Source of the DNA: Neopestalotiopsis rosae
Taxonomy: Eukaryota > Ascomycota > Sordariomycetes > Amphisphaeriales > Sporocadaceae
DNA: 64,000 nucleotides
Direction: 5' to 3'
NCBI GenBank assembly: GCA_023078685.1
Contig: JALGAS010000005.1
Coordinates: forward strand, 3,968,001 to 4,032,000
In this document: piece by piece, positions 1 through 13,792 of the stretch
Layout of the letters: every line of letters starts with the position of its first letter
Numbering within the stretch: the stretch's first letter is position 1
Position numbers and translations under genes: made by a program
The notes under the pieces: model-generated
Databases searched by the model: none
The model's input: the letters and a program-made list of their open reading frames with translations, nothing else
Told to the model about the DNA's origin: nothing

Positions 1-3000
1 CCTGTCGCGGTCAGATTGCCGCTGGGATCGGAGAATTGCAACCGCCAAGCCCACTCTGTCAAGAAACAGCCTCGAAGTAGTCCTATATCACAGTGCACCA
101 GGGTGAAACCACATGATTGATTGACTGATCGATGAGGCTCGTCGTTCCTGGGGATTAAAAAACAAGTGTGAAGCGTCACACGAGGCGAGGCTGAAGGTGA
201 TGCCACTACATAGTATAAGGAAACATAGTCCAAGGATGCATTGTCCTACACAACATTATACCTGCCTAGTGATGGCATCGCGGGGCTTTGGCACGTGCCT
301 GCTTGGAAGGAGCGCGTCCATGATCTCGTGTTTTTTGGAAGCCAATGCCCTCGCCAATGTTTGCAGATCACTGGCCGAGATGATAGCGAAGGATTCAATA
401 AAATGTTTGGTACTGGAGATGCATCGCTTAAGGTCGCGTTCTCGCTAAATTCTCGTTCGAGGCAAGTTAGATGGGTACTTTCAATGATTGGCGATCGACG
501 AGTCCAACACTGCCCCTCACCGGTGAGTCGTTGAGGCAGAAGGCCCCGACGTGATGGACGCTGCAGTGTGTGTGGCATATTGTCGCAATCTACGGGATAC
601 CTGTTTGGACAACATCAGACTACGCGATCGGCACTGGCATCAACTAAATCTGGCACATGTTGCAATGCAAGTGCTGTGCTATGCTGTGCTGACTGTTCAC
701 AGTCACTGGTAGTGATGTGTAACTGCCCGCTGCAAAAATGGCAGTATGATTGTGGCTCATTTCGATTCCCTTCGGCAGCAGAATTGCGATATCCTCGGCG
801 TTCATCCTGTTCTAGAACCCCCATGACTACGAAGTTCCTGGGAGTTGCTTGGGCTTTAATTGGGGATGAGACAACCCTTGAGCTCGATCCAAAGTGTTGG
901 AACCCAGCCCGTCATTTGATTGGACTGTTCACTCTGCAGCAACAAGGCATGGCTTGTCGAACACCCCATGTCTTGCAAAAAGACACTGACCCTTATCGGT
1001 CTTTGCCTGTTCGTGTCCTAGCTTACCCAGGCATCAGTTCAAGCCATGTCAAGTTCCTACCATATGTCGAAGACGCTGGGGTCATATTTCGGTAGTGGTC
1101 CTCCCGATAATGCCTGCCAGATGCCCAGGATTAAAACCGAAATGGGACGTCATGGGCTCGACATCCAGGGCGGCTCGCTTCTGTTGTCCAATATAGGTGT
1201 ACGTACTCTCCGCCCTCCATCAGCTAATAACATTAGATATTACATAGGCAGGGTGGGTGGGTGATTGATGATTGATACGGAAAAGACACCTGAAGTGATC
1301 CTAGCCACGTGATGGTTTGGTGATGAGAGGTGACACAGAGGCAGCGGGGAAGAGATTGCGAACCGCGCTGTGCCTGGTTTTCGTCTTGGATGCAACCATG
1401 AAAATACATACAGAAAAATGACCGACAACTTACGGGGCGTGCTGCAAGATTTAAAATTCCGGTTTCAAAAACCCCATATATGCATACACGGTGGGAAACG
1501 AGAATTCTTTGTTTGTGGGTTAAAAGAGAACCGCCGTCTTCCACCTATATTGCCTGTTCGCGTACATTCTGTACCTGAAGGGGTCTGAGGGTCCGGAGGG
1601 CTGGCTGGAGGGCTGCTTGGCTTGGCTGGCTTGTTCTGCCGCAATGACCGAACAGAGCCATGTTCAGCGCACGACCACGGTTCCACGTGGGCTGTTGTTG
1701 GCTGCATCAAGTTTCCTGTCCGTTGCTGCTGCCCTGGCTCATCGCGGGCTTCTAGAAAAACAACAACATCGCGTCATACAAGGGAGCCTGGGAAGAAGAT
1801 TTTTTTTGTGTTTGGCTGCGGAAGTGTTGCATAGTGGTCCCTGCCTATGAATATACGTAGGTTCGCACAGTAGTGGTAGTTGAGCAGACATGGGGCCTTT
1901 TTCTTTATTTGTGAAATGTTTCGAGAATGTCCTAACCTTAGGTCAGTGGATTAGGTACTGCCAATGAGAGTTCCACCGCGGCCTCCGTCATCACGACTTT
2001 GGTGGTGGAGAAAGTCAACATAGGGAGATATATTTCTCATGGCTCGTGCCAGCAGGCAAACCTGACTTGGCCAATTGGCGATGCAACTCGAGCCAAGGCT
2101 TTCTCGCTAAGCTGGCGAGGCGGTCAAGGCTGCAAACACCATCTCGAGCTGTAAACGCATAGATTGGTTGGTAAGAGGATGGAGGAGGCTAAACAACCGT
2201 CCACTAACTCGAATTGTCGAGGGGGCAGGTACGGCATGCTTAAGTCAACTGCTCAGCTGGTCTCCAAAGCATTGCCGATCCCTTCCAGAGTTTCGGCCGT
2301 CGCTCAGCCGAGCTTCCCGGCGCTTGGTGCCAACTCCCACCCAGGAACTTCCTTGGAAAATGCATTGAAAGATATCGCGTCTTGCAATGGTGTTGCACAC
2401 GATAGTGCATCACGAATTCGCAAAGTCCATTTCATATGAATTATATAGTGATATGTACGTGGTTGAGTAGGCGGGAAGAAATTCTCCACGCCAAAGCAAC
2501 GCTGCACGGGCTTGGGCTACCTTTGAAGCTGCGCGAAACCCTACCCTGCAGGCATTGGCATTCTGCTGCTTGCTTGCTTGCTTGCCTGCTGCTGGAGACG
2601 GGATTATATGCAAGTCAACCAAGAACCATGCTCGAGCTGCCGACAATGTCCGTGGCCGCAATTGCCGTACTCGAGGTCTTGCATCGTGACCGCATGCGAA
2701 TACAGTCGTGTGTTGAGCTACCGTGGCTATCTGCAAACCAGCTCAACCTTTGCTGCAACCTAATGCGGCCCTTGAAAGAACTACTGCGGCCATACCCCTC
2801 GTTGAGCTGGCCGCGACTATGCGATGTCCTAAAGAGCATTCTCATCGTGTATCTCCCGTCTTCTGGCGGCCGACACTTTGCCTAACTTCTATAGGATGCA
2901 GAATAAGTTTGCGCACAGTAAGGCAAGGGCGTTGCCAACGGGAGGCTCATCTGTTGGCGTCGGTTCCGTGGGTAACGCTCCTGAGCAAGGGGAATTTTAT

Positions 3001-4700
3001 CCGACACCAATGACGTGCCTCTCACCAGCGTCGAGAGAATAGACCTGTCAGGAACGCTCGGATTCCTGCTATGGTAGGTCTGTCTTCTACAGATTGACGA
3101 CAAGCAGAGCCAGTAATTGAACAACGTCATCTCAACCAGTCAGCCCGATCGAAAATGGGAGCAAGGCGAGCTTCTCATCGCGGCCAATGTATCGCACTAT
3201 TGCGTACTATATAGGCGAGGATAGCATCACTCACGTATCGATGACCCCCGTAGGCTTCTGGATTTTGCTAGAAAAAAGCGTAAGGTCCAAGCTTTGTACT
3301 TGCAGAACCACCATCCCCATGCCTGCCACCAGCCGGACTGCTCCTCTAGCCAGGCGCACAGCTGCGTTGAGCGCACTCCATTACTTTTATTAGATTGGCG
3401 CTCTTTGTGTAGTTAGGTTTCAAACACATGGGCGACGCAGATCTAGTGACGACAGGAGGTTCTTTCCCCATGGTGACAGAATTGGCGCTGGCCCCAAAGG
3501 CCGGCTCTTATCTTCCGACGCCAGATCACCGACCAAAAACCCTGGCGGATGACCCTTCTTTTTCCATCAGGAAGCAGTAGTGTAGAGGAGCAGAGCAGAA
3601 GGCGGCCCCGACAGCTGTACTAGAAGGTTAGAGGGAAGCTGACTGGCGGGCTCATCGTTTGTCGCCGTCGCCGTTTGTCGATGTCGTCGCCATCGTCGCA
3701 GTGCGGACCTGTAACAACCGAAGTTGACATGATGACACAGGCAAGGCTGGGGTTTTGGCAAAGAGTATCAATCACACCAGACGAACACAAACAGTGCTCT
3801 TTGCAGGGGTGCAGATCAATCACCCCTCAATATTTGGCTGTTGCACATGCCGATTATTGCCGTATCGCATCACAAGGCGGGACGAATTTCTCAAGCTTCT
3901 ACTCTCTTTCGATCTCGGCTAGGCCACTTTACCACCCGGCGACCTGTACGTAGTGATAATTGATGGCTCCCTTCAGGTTCCCCTTCATCATTCGAGAAGT
4001 TTTCTACTCCGATGTTCGAATGCAGATCATAGTCGTAATTTTGGTAGTCGTCTTTGGTCCTGGGGGTGGGCTATTTCAGCAAACCACGATTTGTCATTGC
4101 TCCATGATATAATTTTGAATTTCTTAGGATCAGCTCTGGGGGGGCCATGGCATGAAGTCATGTACGGAATACGTATTTTGTTTTTCCACGCTACCTACTC
4201 GCTACCACTTTTGCCATTCCGCAGGAGGGCCAATTGGCGAGAAAAACAGCCCGTTCATGGTCATACTCCTTGATGGAATTTTATTCCGCCCCTGACGATT
4301 TTGTTCGGGATGCACAGGTTTTTGCTGGGTTCGATTAAAGGATTGGCCGAAAATGTATTGCTAGAGTAAGACATTGACGCGTGAGAAGCGCGGAAACGAC
4401 TTACACCAACGGTTGACAGCCGCTGTGGGTGTCACTTTGTCGGTCAAGGGTTACCCCACTTTTTGCACTGCAACTTTTTCCAGAGCACGCGGTTTTTAAA
4501 TGTTTTGGCGTTGGCTAGTAATGCAGGCCTGGTGTTCAAGGTATAGAAACAGGAGCAGAAGCAGCGGAACATTTGTGAGAGCATTTACTTGGGGTCAAGT
4601 GTAAGTAGGTCTATGTAATGGGTAGGCAAGGTACCTGCAAGGTACGACTCAATCAAGTACCCAGATTACCTAGGTAGGTAATGTATTAGAAAACAGCTGC
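1..4700. other. Gene-free intergenic region
   Basis: I see no supported gene here. The open frames are short, mostly lack ATG starts and overlap on both strands, and none shows a domain or intron-joined continuation that I recognise. A short GCTT tetranucleotide run lies near 2566-2590. Near 4620-4682 there is a cluster of GGTA/TACC-type words, including the 10-base palindrome TACCTAGGTA. The stretch may hold distal regulatory DNA for the transcription factor gene that starts at 7043, but this is inference from position only. Confidence 0.5.
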
Positions 4701-7042
4701 GTTCTGCGTACTGCGCGTCGTGCGTCAAGTCCCTGGTCCCTCGATCTGGACTGAGTCGTGCCGCCTCCACCACCACTTGCATTCCCCTCTTGAGAACCCA
4801 TTTTCTTCTTTCTCTGCCACCACCAGACGTCCACTGGTCCGCGTTGCAGGTACGGAGGGTATTTGCTTCTTCGCTCCTGGGCTGCGACCTAGACGCATGT
4901 CTTTCCCGTCCTCAGCGACAGACAGTTTGCTGAAGCAGCAGTTCTTGCGAAATCACAAACGGGTAGCGACTGCGAGAGGAAAAAGTCTTGACTCCTTGCT
5001 ACGCATACACCAGCCCTTTTTTTATTTCTTTTTCGGCACCCAGGTCAAGTTGCCGCTCCAAGACATTTAGTAGAGGTTACTGGCCGTCGGTATCGACGGA
5101 TGTACATAAGTATGCGACCCAGGGAGGTACTCTACTTGTCAATTCTGCTAGCTGCCAATCTCTCATTTTACAGGATTTCTCGGTGTCAAATCTGCGAACG
5201 TGCATAGCTCCACCCACTTTGATCTGGATTCTCCCATGTTTTCCCCAGCGCCAGGCTTGCCAGATACCGACGTCCCTCACTAAATTCTTCTCTGCTCGTG
5301 CCGTGTAGCGGTCACTTCTTCTTTGCTGCCACCTTGATAACATAACGATTTTCTGTACGTACCGCACTGCTACCTGGGCTCAAGCTTGGAGACTGTTACC
5401 ATCGATACTCGTCGCGGTACTTGTCTGCTGGGTACATTGTTTTATTTTTGGTGCGCTGCATACAATACTTTTTTATCATTATTTGATCATTTGGCTCTCT
5501 TTGGCTCAACCGTCAACCGTCGCCCATCCACTTACAGCAAGGCGCGATAAGAAATCTTGAACCTTTTCGCACCAGTAAGCGGCCCGCGCACGCGAGGAAG
5601 TCAGAAAAAAGACTCTCCACAAAAGCATGAGCTTTTGGGCCCCTTCATTGAACCAACACACACTGACACCCGGAGACTGCTTCGGCTTCGCATCGTGAGT
5701 TGCCTTATTACTCTCGCAAATCCACAGCGACACCCACCCACCCACACAAACACACCGCCGGCCTTTGGACGGACCTGGCCGCACGGCTTGTTACTTTTGT
5801 CCTTTGTCTGGTCTGGTCTGGATTAGCTGGGCTTTGCCTGTCCTGCCCCCCAGTGACTCTCTCCAGCCACCTTTTGCTATTAGCAAGGAGGAGAATCAGC
5901 AGAACTAAGAGACACTCAGAAAAGAGAAGAAGAAGAAAAAAAAAACCAATATAGCCCAGCAAAGAGCAGTTGATGCTGGCTGGCAAAATACCCACACTCA
6001 CTCACACCTGACATACATATCCTTCATTATCCAAAAGGACCCAGAATTCTGCAATTCTGCCAGTAGCAGATCCACCCTCGCTCTTGCGCGCCTGTGTGGT
6101 TACGAGTGAAGCTTGGGTATTACGCTGTGCCGAGCGAATCCAAGCTGCTGGGAAGCAATCTCTGGCAATCTACAAGGAGCTCCATCCTGTCGACTAGGCT
6201 GGCTTTGAGGACCCTTGTCGTCGAGCCCAGTTACCTCCTGGCCCCCCTGTCACTGCTAGCTTCTTCCCAGGCGAGCGTCGCCAAGGGTCAGTACCTTTCT
6301 CGATCGGGTCTGCAGAAGCCAAACTGCTTTTACACCAAACATCACCTTACCTATCTTACCTACCTACCTTACCTTACCTCCAGATGGACGGAACTGCCTA
6401 GTCACCCGGGCTCATTGTCACTTGTCTTGAGCTTCGACCGTTTCCGAAACTCTACCAGACGACCATCTGCTTGGTTTTCCTCCGTACACCCCCGGCCGCG
6501 TCTCCGACAACTCTACATACTGTTGTAGGTAGTAGTAGTCACCCTCTCAAGTCCTTTTTATCTTATTTTTTGCCCTCTTGTCTCTGCCCAACCGCAGATC
6601 TCCTCGAATTGGGCCCGCCTTGCACCGAGCGCGCATCTTGGAGGTCTGGTTGTATTTTTTTTTCCCTTCCGTTCCCCTTGCACCCACCCAGGAACCCGGC
6701 AACCTCTCTACTTGCTTGCGCCTCGCCCACGGCCAGAGTCTGGACAAGCTCTTCGAGAGCGCACCGCCCTCTTGGGACCTCTACTCTCCGATATACCGAC
6801 TCGCTGGTCTCTGTATGTCGTCACGCGCCAATCACGGTTTCCACTGCTCCAAGACTATACTACCACCCTCCTCCACAGAGCGATCTGCCTCACCGAGGTA
6901 CCTTGCCAGTCCCTAGACCGGCTCCTTCCCTCCTGGGCTCTCTGGTGTACTCTGACACTTTCCATGGCCTCCTTTCCGACTACCGTCACTGCTTGACCTG
7001 CCTGCTGCACAGCCTATGACTGTTCACATATATCTACCAACT
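4701..7042 (+). promoter_or_regulatory. Long CT-rich promoter/leader of the Zn2Cys6 gene
   Basis: The 2.3 kb before the start codon is strongly pyrimidine-biased on the + strand, with many CTCTC, TTTTC and CACCC runs, as is usual for transcription-start and leader regions of filamentous fungi. It contains a TTACC/TACC microsatellite at about 6344-6380 and many short upstream ATGs. An in-frame ATG at 7016 lies 27 bases before the chosen start at 7043. The site at 7043 has A at -3 and G at +4, a better context than 7016 (C at -3). A long uORF-bearing leader would fit a translationally controlled regulator, but transcript extent cannot be seen from sequence alone. Confidence 0.45.
6344..6380 (+). 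repeat. TTACC/TACC microsatellite
   Basis: The + strand carries an interrupted tandem run of TTACC and TACC units inside the CT-rich leader of the downstream transcription factor gene. It is a simple-sequence tract. Confidence 0.7.
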
Positions 7043-10000
7043 ATGGAACCCGGGCAGTCTGAAGCTAAACGCCCTCGTTTCAACGGAGGTCCTCACTCGC
7101 CATGGCCTTCTTCAGCACATCAAGACGCTCGACCTGTCCTACCCCCACCTCAACCATCACAGCATCACCAGCCTGCGCTGTCGCCGTATCAGTCTCACAA
7201 CCTGTATAACCGCCAGCACCCAGAGCACCCGCCTCACCCAGGTCATCACCACCCTGAGGAACGTCGCCATCATGAGCAAGACGCCTACCCGCCTCCACTG
7301 CCACCGCCGCCCTTGCAGGATCACCGAACTCCTCACTCGCCGGCGCATCCAGCCTTTCCACCTTACGCTCCTCGCAGAGAGTCCATCGTGAAGAGGGAGA
7401 ACGGCGACGACCCCTCGCTGCCCCAGATGCGTCGCCCGAACTCCACGGGCACCGCGCCTGAGGGCATGGCACCTCACTCACACCCTCCTCCTTATCCAGG
7501 ACCACACATGGACGACCACAGAAGACCGACAAGCTTTGATAATGGAGGTTCCATTCCCCCGTCGCCCATATACCGACAACCCCAGCCACCTTACCCACCT
7601 CCCACGCCTATACAGCATAATCAGTACGATGCGTCACCGTCAGGCTACGGCCCTCCATCGTCAGTCCCGGATATGTACCCAAATATTGCCATTTCCAGCG
7701 CAAAGCGGAAAGCGCAACGGGCATCCCAGGTCAGTAAACATATACAGACTGCTCCCGGGTTGTAGTTCTGACGTGAAAAATTATAGGCATGTGATAATTG
7801 CAGACAGTTGAAAGCAAAATGCGATGAGCAACGTCCATGTAAAAATTGCAAGGACAAGTCGTTGCAGTGTGTCTACCGAGATTTGCCTACTAAACAGTAA
7901 GTGGCCCAAATAGCTTAACCTTTTTTTCTCCCGTCCAGCATACACCGCTAACCTGTGAGAATTTAGGCCAGACAAGGTTAGCGCCGACATCTTGGAATTG
8001 ATGAGCTTTTTGAAGGAACAAATTGCCGGCCTCGGTGATCGCATGTCGAGCCTGGAACAGACTATTACGAACAATTCAAATCATTCCTCGGATACCAAGG
8101 TGGAGGAATCCATTGAGGGTGATCAGCCACCAAATGATTACGGTCTATCTGCGCAGGAATCAAAGAATGCCATCGAGGAAGAGCAGCAGTCATCTCCCAG
8201 AAGGAACAGCGATGATGCAGATAAGAAGCAAGTGGTTCATGCGGCCAGGATTGTTGATGAAATGGACATGGACGATATCGAAAGCAACCCAGGACCACCA
8301 ATTATGCCGGGAGCGCCTTCTCTGCCCACAAACCACACCACGCTGGCTGCATTACTACTCAAGTGGCCATCAATTGAGAAGCTTGTGAAACCAGTCCTCG
8401 AGAGGGAGGGCATTTTTCACATTAACGAATTTCCAATCAGCCAAGAGCAACAGCGCGGCGTCCTGCGCGTGTGGGGCAGAGGAGAAGGCTACATTCTGAG
8501 CAATTCCAAACATGAGAGCAAGTTTGGACAAGTGATCACGGATGTAACTCAAATCGACGACTCACCTGGCGATACTGCACACTCGGCACCATCTCCCTAC
8601 TCTGAACGTGAAGGGTGGACCGATCGTGAAGCTTGGGGTACAGTTGGGGGTGGCCCCGCACCCACAGTCGAGATACACAAGGGTGGCGTTCTCTATGCTG
8701 ACGGGAATCCCGACTTCGACCGCGCTACTGTTAAGCAATATGTCCAGAGCTTCAAGGACAATGTGCTCAATATGCACCCCATTCTCATCCCGACGCAGCT
8801 CGATGCCATGGTGACGATGTTCCTCGATTCTCTACCATCGTCCAGCAAATCATCGTATAAGCCCAAAGCGCAGTTCGTCCAGAGTGTCGGATCAAGCGCG
8901 ACGCCACTTGGCGCACTGGGTCCGGACCCTGGGTCCAAGAGGAAGCGGTCGCCTGCTGTGGAAGACCCGAATGTTCACAACTTCAGACCCGGAGTGCCTG
9001 TGTCGAGGAGTATCCACAGCGCTCTCGTGCTGTCTGTGTTGGCTTTGGGAAAGCTATGTCTGCACAAGACGAAAATCCCAGAACCGGTGTCGGATTCTGA
9101 CGGTGCGGCTAATCACAATTCTCCCCACGTGCGTAATGGTGGGCCGGTGTCTTCTCCCTCCCAGGGATCACCACCAGGACCATTCCCACTTCAAGCATCA
9201 GGCCTTCCGTCACCAAAAGACTACAATGATCCGAGGATGAACAGCCGCCGAGCCTCGCTTCAGGGCTCCAATGCAACACTGAAAGGTCATAGCTTCAAGC
9301 GCAACATTGACGTTATTCCAGGCCTGGAATATTTTGCCCTCGCCGGAGATATACTCGGCAGTCAAATTTCTGGCTATACCTTGAAGCACGTCTACGTGGA
9401 GTTGTTCATGGGTCTATACCATGGACAGCTTGGTCGTGTGATGGAGAGCTGGTCGTATATTGCCAGCGCGGGCAGGACTCTGCAAGTTGTCCTTCGACCG
9501 TACGTTTTTTTTTTCCCCAAGTAGCTTTCAGGTACTCGGAGTTTTGCTAATTGTATGCACAGGAGTCTTTCGCGGTTGAATGATCTTAGAGCGAATGGCA
9601 AATTTCCAGTTTCAACCCGAGACAATCAGTTGGCCTTCGCGTTCTGGACCTGTCTTCAGCTTGAAAGGTGAGCCTACCCTGTCATTCTTAACGTCCCTCT
9701 ATTCTAACCGATAAAGTGATATTCTGGCCGAGCTGCAATTGCCCCATTCTGGCATTCTGATGTACGAAGATGCGATCCCGTTTCCGAATCTCTCTACGCA
9801 ATTGAATAGTGGCTACTCCCAGGATATTCTCACGAGTTACCAAGCACAGCTCTGGGTGCGGAAACAACTGAATCAAGTGCACCATCAGCTCTACAGTCTT
9901 GATCTGCCAGATGCCGGACCTGCAATGCTGAATACTACTGAAGATCTGAAACGGTTGCTGGCCAAGAAACAGTGGGTACCGGAAGAATTCAGTTTTGAAG

Positions 10001-10697
10001 ACACCGACGGGCCGGCAAGTACCTTCCTCGCAGCCCGACTTCGGGCGAAGTACTGGGGATCTCAGGTCATTCTCTACAGACCGTATATTCGCATCTGCCT
10101 CCACGCCCATCGCGACATGAATAGTTCATCATCTGTACACAAGATTGATGACAAACAGGGCTTTCATGTGCCTACTGGCATGAACGCTCAAGCTCTGAAT
10201 TATGCTCGCTTGGGTATATCTGCATTAATTCAAAGTACTAAGGCCTTCCACGGGCTTGAGAGGGGCCACCGTATCCTAGTCACCAGCGTATTTACAACGG
10301 CTCACGCGTAAGTGCACTTTATTCGATTCATGGTCGAGCAAAATAAGCTAACCCAGCCAGGCAATGGGGTAATCTATTGGTCCTATCTGCTTGCTATCGT
10401 GATGAGGCACTTCAGCAATTTATAGACCGTCAAGAGCTACAAGAGCTTTTCCGGCGCACAATCGACTTCTTCAGAATCATTGCGCAGACGACGAGTCCCT
10501 TGTTGAAAGACTTGAACATCCTCGAATGGTTGAACGACAAACTAGGATTTCCCCTGCCCCCGCTGCTCGATCACCACGATCACGAAGCAAGCACAGGCTC
10601 GAGCTTTTCCAGCATGAACAACTCGGCACATGCTCCTGGACCTCACAGTCTTCCAGGAATGCAGCAGATGCCGCCACCACACTACCACAGCTCATAA
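7043..10697 (+). CDS. Zn2Cys6 transcription factor with fungal middle region
   Basis: Predicted nuclear DNA-binding regulator of 1120 residues. Six exons join in phase: 7043-7729, 7787-7896, 7967-9499, 9563-9667, 9717-10307, 10361-10697. The first 225 residues are rich in Pro, His and Tyr and look disordered. The binuclear zinc cluster begins right after the first splice, with Cys at 231, 234, 241, 247, 250 and 257 (spacing 2-6-5-2-6), followed by a short helix ADILELMSFLKEQI typical of a linker/dimerisation segment. The central and C-terminal part (roughly residues 490-1050) is the helical 'fungal-specific transcription factor' region, recognisable around EYFALAGDILG and the FWTCLQLESDILAEL stretch. 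Targets are unknown. The overall look recalls large morphogenesis or growth regulators of Sordariomycetes such as EBR1, but I cannot confirm that. An in-frame ATG at 7016 would add nine residues. Confidence 0.9.
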
Positions 10698-11206
10698 CAA
10701 AGATGTACGAGCAGCATTTGCATTGCTTTTTTTGTTCTTTAATTTCTTGTTTGTCTTTTTGAAATGGAAACGTTGGATTGATCCTTGGATACCTCGAGCG
10801 GGCATGCGAGCATACATAACGCTCACGACGATATATATCACACTATACATACAATCATATTTGGACGGACTACTACTTGGGAAATCGGGACCATGGTTTC
10901 GGAGGTTGGACTTTACAGCCAAGCTTGTGATGCACCACGCGAGCAAAACCCCTGGCGGGACATAATTGCGTTCATCTTCGACAGTCACCAGGCGAGCATC
11001 ATCTGGAGGGGCGGGACTTTTGCATCATTTTCCTAGGTGGGAGTGGAGGAGATACCATTTTCGTTTAGGTGTTCAAGGTTGACATGGCCCCCCTAGCAGC
11101 GACATTGCTGCGAGGGATCAGGCCCAACCACTTGGCATCAAATTATGCATTATAATGTTACAAGTTAGCGGACACGGAAGCAAAATGTGGAGGAAGAGAT
11201 ATGGAT

Positions 11207-11226
11207 TATCATCATCATCATCATCG
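11207..11226 (+). repeat. ATC trinucleotide microsatellite
   Basis: Six to seven consecutive ATC units in non-coding DNA downstream of the Zn2Cys6 gene. Confidence 0.8.
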
Positions 11227-12966
11227 ATTGGGGAAATACCCAGCTGGGTCACTAGAAAGTTCTTCAGCCAGCATACACATCATCTATTCATTAAGCAACA
11301 TGTGGCGGATTATTGATTGGCAATGATGGGAATGTGTGAAATGCGGAATGTCTTGTTCATGGCTACTTACCATCCTATCTACTTACTGCTTAGTTATCAT
11401 GTCTTGAATGTACATACATACGACGTTGCATTGAATTGGAGAAGCCGTGTTGCAGTTTAAAAAAAAAAAATCAGTTATGGTTACTACAGTACGACTATAC
11501 AGATCATGAAAGATACGTTGTGGCTTCCACATTTTCGATGCCAGCAATCATTGTGAACTATCTCTATGCATGTCTGAATCAAAGCGGGCTTGAGAGTGAT
11601 CACTCTTGATAGTGGTCCAAAAGGCAAAAGAAAAAAAAAACACAACCATTGCATAGTAAATACGTACACACCAGACACTTGGGTTCTCGGTTCCAAGATC
11701 GCAGGATCTAGCTAAAGCAGAGATGTGATGCGACACTACCAGCCACTAACAAATAAAGGCACAAACTCAAAAACATACATAATTTTTTTTTTCAGGCGGG
11801 CAGAGGCGGCATGAGTGTTTCTCGATTTTTAATCGCAATTTATAGCTTTGGGTGCGGAAGCGAAGATCGCTAGCGGGTAAGTAGCGTGTGTCGTGGGTAG
11901 TATGCGTAATTTTTAGTACGGCCCTTGTGTATGTATGTGTATTGTCTTGTCTGGGTTTTGCTTTTCTTTTTCTTGTCTTTACCTTGTTTCTCGGGTGCCG
12001 CTATATCATCGCTTCGCGTAGATGTTGCGTCTTTTTTTGATTGATAATGATGGAAGGGGAAAAACAGTGCATGCCATGGCGCCGCGCTGCGCGGGATGTC
12101 TTGGGTGTCTGTCTCGCAAAGAATTTCCAATATCTAATTCTATATTCCGCATTTATTCCGCGGGCGGTTTCCCATGCTTAGTCATGAAGTCATGGGAATA
12201 TATTATACACTTGCTCATATACAAGAAGCATATATCTCTGACCACCAAAAGCTCCTCATCATCACGGGAGAAAGACAAAACCCTCATTGCAATAACCATA
12301 TCTCTTCAAAAGTTGCTCCGTGGCGAAGTTCCGGGTAATTGTATGTGTGCCAGCGCATCAACACTCTTTACAGAAAACGTTGCCAGGGGTGGCACATGGA
12401 AGAGACGTCTTGTCAATGGAAATGAGATTGAGAAGGAAAAAGAAAAGACATATTCCTAGTGGGTTGAAAGGAAGTATGTAAGCACGTTGGACTGGCGCTT
12501 CGAGTAGTACAATCGGAGGGTCGTCGTGGTTGTTTTTTGTTTTCCCTTGATCCGTATTCTTGCTCGGAAAAGCTCAAAACCCCATCATCCATTTCGCATG
12601 AGTATGACCTTGTCGGACTGCCCAAGCCTGTCTTGCCTGCCTTGAACCCATGCATGTTATACCTTGAATGTGGATACCCCAAGGACCCCTTCCTCCACTA
12701 TTTTGCTTTTTCCTGCTGCTTTGCCAGCACATGAACGAGGATGAGGGGGATCAAGGCTTAGGCCAAAGTCAGGCGCAACCAAAAGTTCAACCGCTCAATT
12801 ACGTGCATGCATCAGGGCATTCTCTCTTCTTTGCTTATTTCCTGCTGCAGATAGTCAATCCTGGAATGCTCTGCAATTGGCCTTTGCACGTTTTGTAAAT
12901 GCCCCCGCAGTCATGGTGGTTCCTTTTTTTCCTATTATGTCTTTTGACATTTCGCTTACGGTACGA

Positions 12967-12968
<2 letters not shown>

Positions 12969-12999
<31 letters not shown>
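12969..12999 (+). repeat. TGC trinucleotide microsatellite
   Basis: About ten uninterrupted TGC/CTG units. The tract is not inside any supported coding exon, so it is a simple repeat and not a polyglutamine or polyalanine codon run. Confidence 0.85.
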
Positions 13000-13002
<3 letters not shown>

Positions 13003-13792
13003 CTAAGAGAGCCTTGATCCCCAAACCCCTGCTTCGGCTCCGTTCATCGAATAATACTTGTTATTCTCATATAAGTATTCGATTCAGGGAACTCCGGCAA
13101 TCGGCGGCTAAGGTGGCGTATCAGATATCTCGACAGTATGCAGAACAACTGATCGAACGCAACATTGCAGGAGCAATGATTCTACCGCCTTGCAAGCCAA
13201 GCAAGAGAGAGAGCACCTCGCAAGTAATGCTTGCTTCATCCCACACGGGTCGCTTCTACCCACAAACATATGGCATATCCGTCATGCAAATGTCTCTTGT
13301 ACGATCCTTTCAGATTTGTCACATTTGTCGTTGTGTTTGCGATCTGGCGATCCACGTTGGGTATTTGCATATCGAGCATCTCTTGCCCGTACATATCACC
13401 TTGAGACCATTATAGTCTGCGAGATTGTCTCAGGCTGTGTCTCTCAAAGCTGCATCCCTAGGGGTGAGTCAGGTGTGTGTCACGGAACCTAGAGGTTAAC
13501 CGTCCAATGTACACAACCGCAAATTATGATGCGGGATGAACCTTCCGAGCCGCTCCTCCTGTGCTGAAACCCCTCCACCTGGCGCTGTCATGTGGACGGC
13601 CAGGATTATGGTCTTGTCTTGGTTCTCCTGTGGTTTTTTTCGTCGTCAACGACGCATGCGAAATGGGTTGCATACCTCGCTGCAAAGCGGGTTTTAATTA
13701 AACGCCGAGAGAATTTCAGACTGCCCGGTGGCCGCATAATGTAGATATCATGGATGCATGTGGTCTGCGGAGATAGCAGTCGTGAGTGAGTA

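Larger units (their letters stand above)
10698..13792. other. Intergenic region between the transcription factor and Atg5 3' ends
   Basis: This 3.1 kb lies between two convergent genes. The first few hundred bases are probably 3' untranslated sequence of the transcription factor. It holds an ATC trinucleotide run near 11207-11226, A/T homopolymers near 11461, 11630 and 11784, and a TGC run near 12969. No open frame has a persuasive start, length or domain. Confidence 0.5.

Noticed and set aside
568..1095. 175-codon open frame in the gene-poor left end
   Set aside because: No domain, odd composition, overlaps competing frames, and no intron-linked continuation.
6471..7019. 182-codon open frame just before the Zn2Cys6 start
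   Set aside because: It is Ser/Pro/Leu-rich translation of a CT-rich leader, lacks an own good start and ends exactly at the transcription factor start region.
7080..7598. 172-codon antisense frame over the transcription factor's first exon
   Set aside because: Shadow of a Pro/His-rich coding exon.
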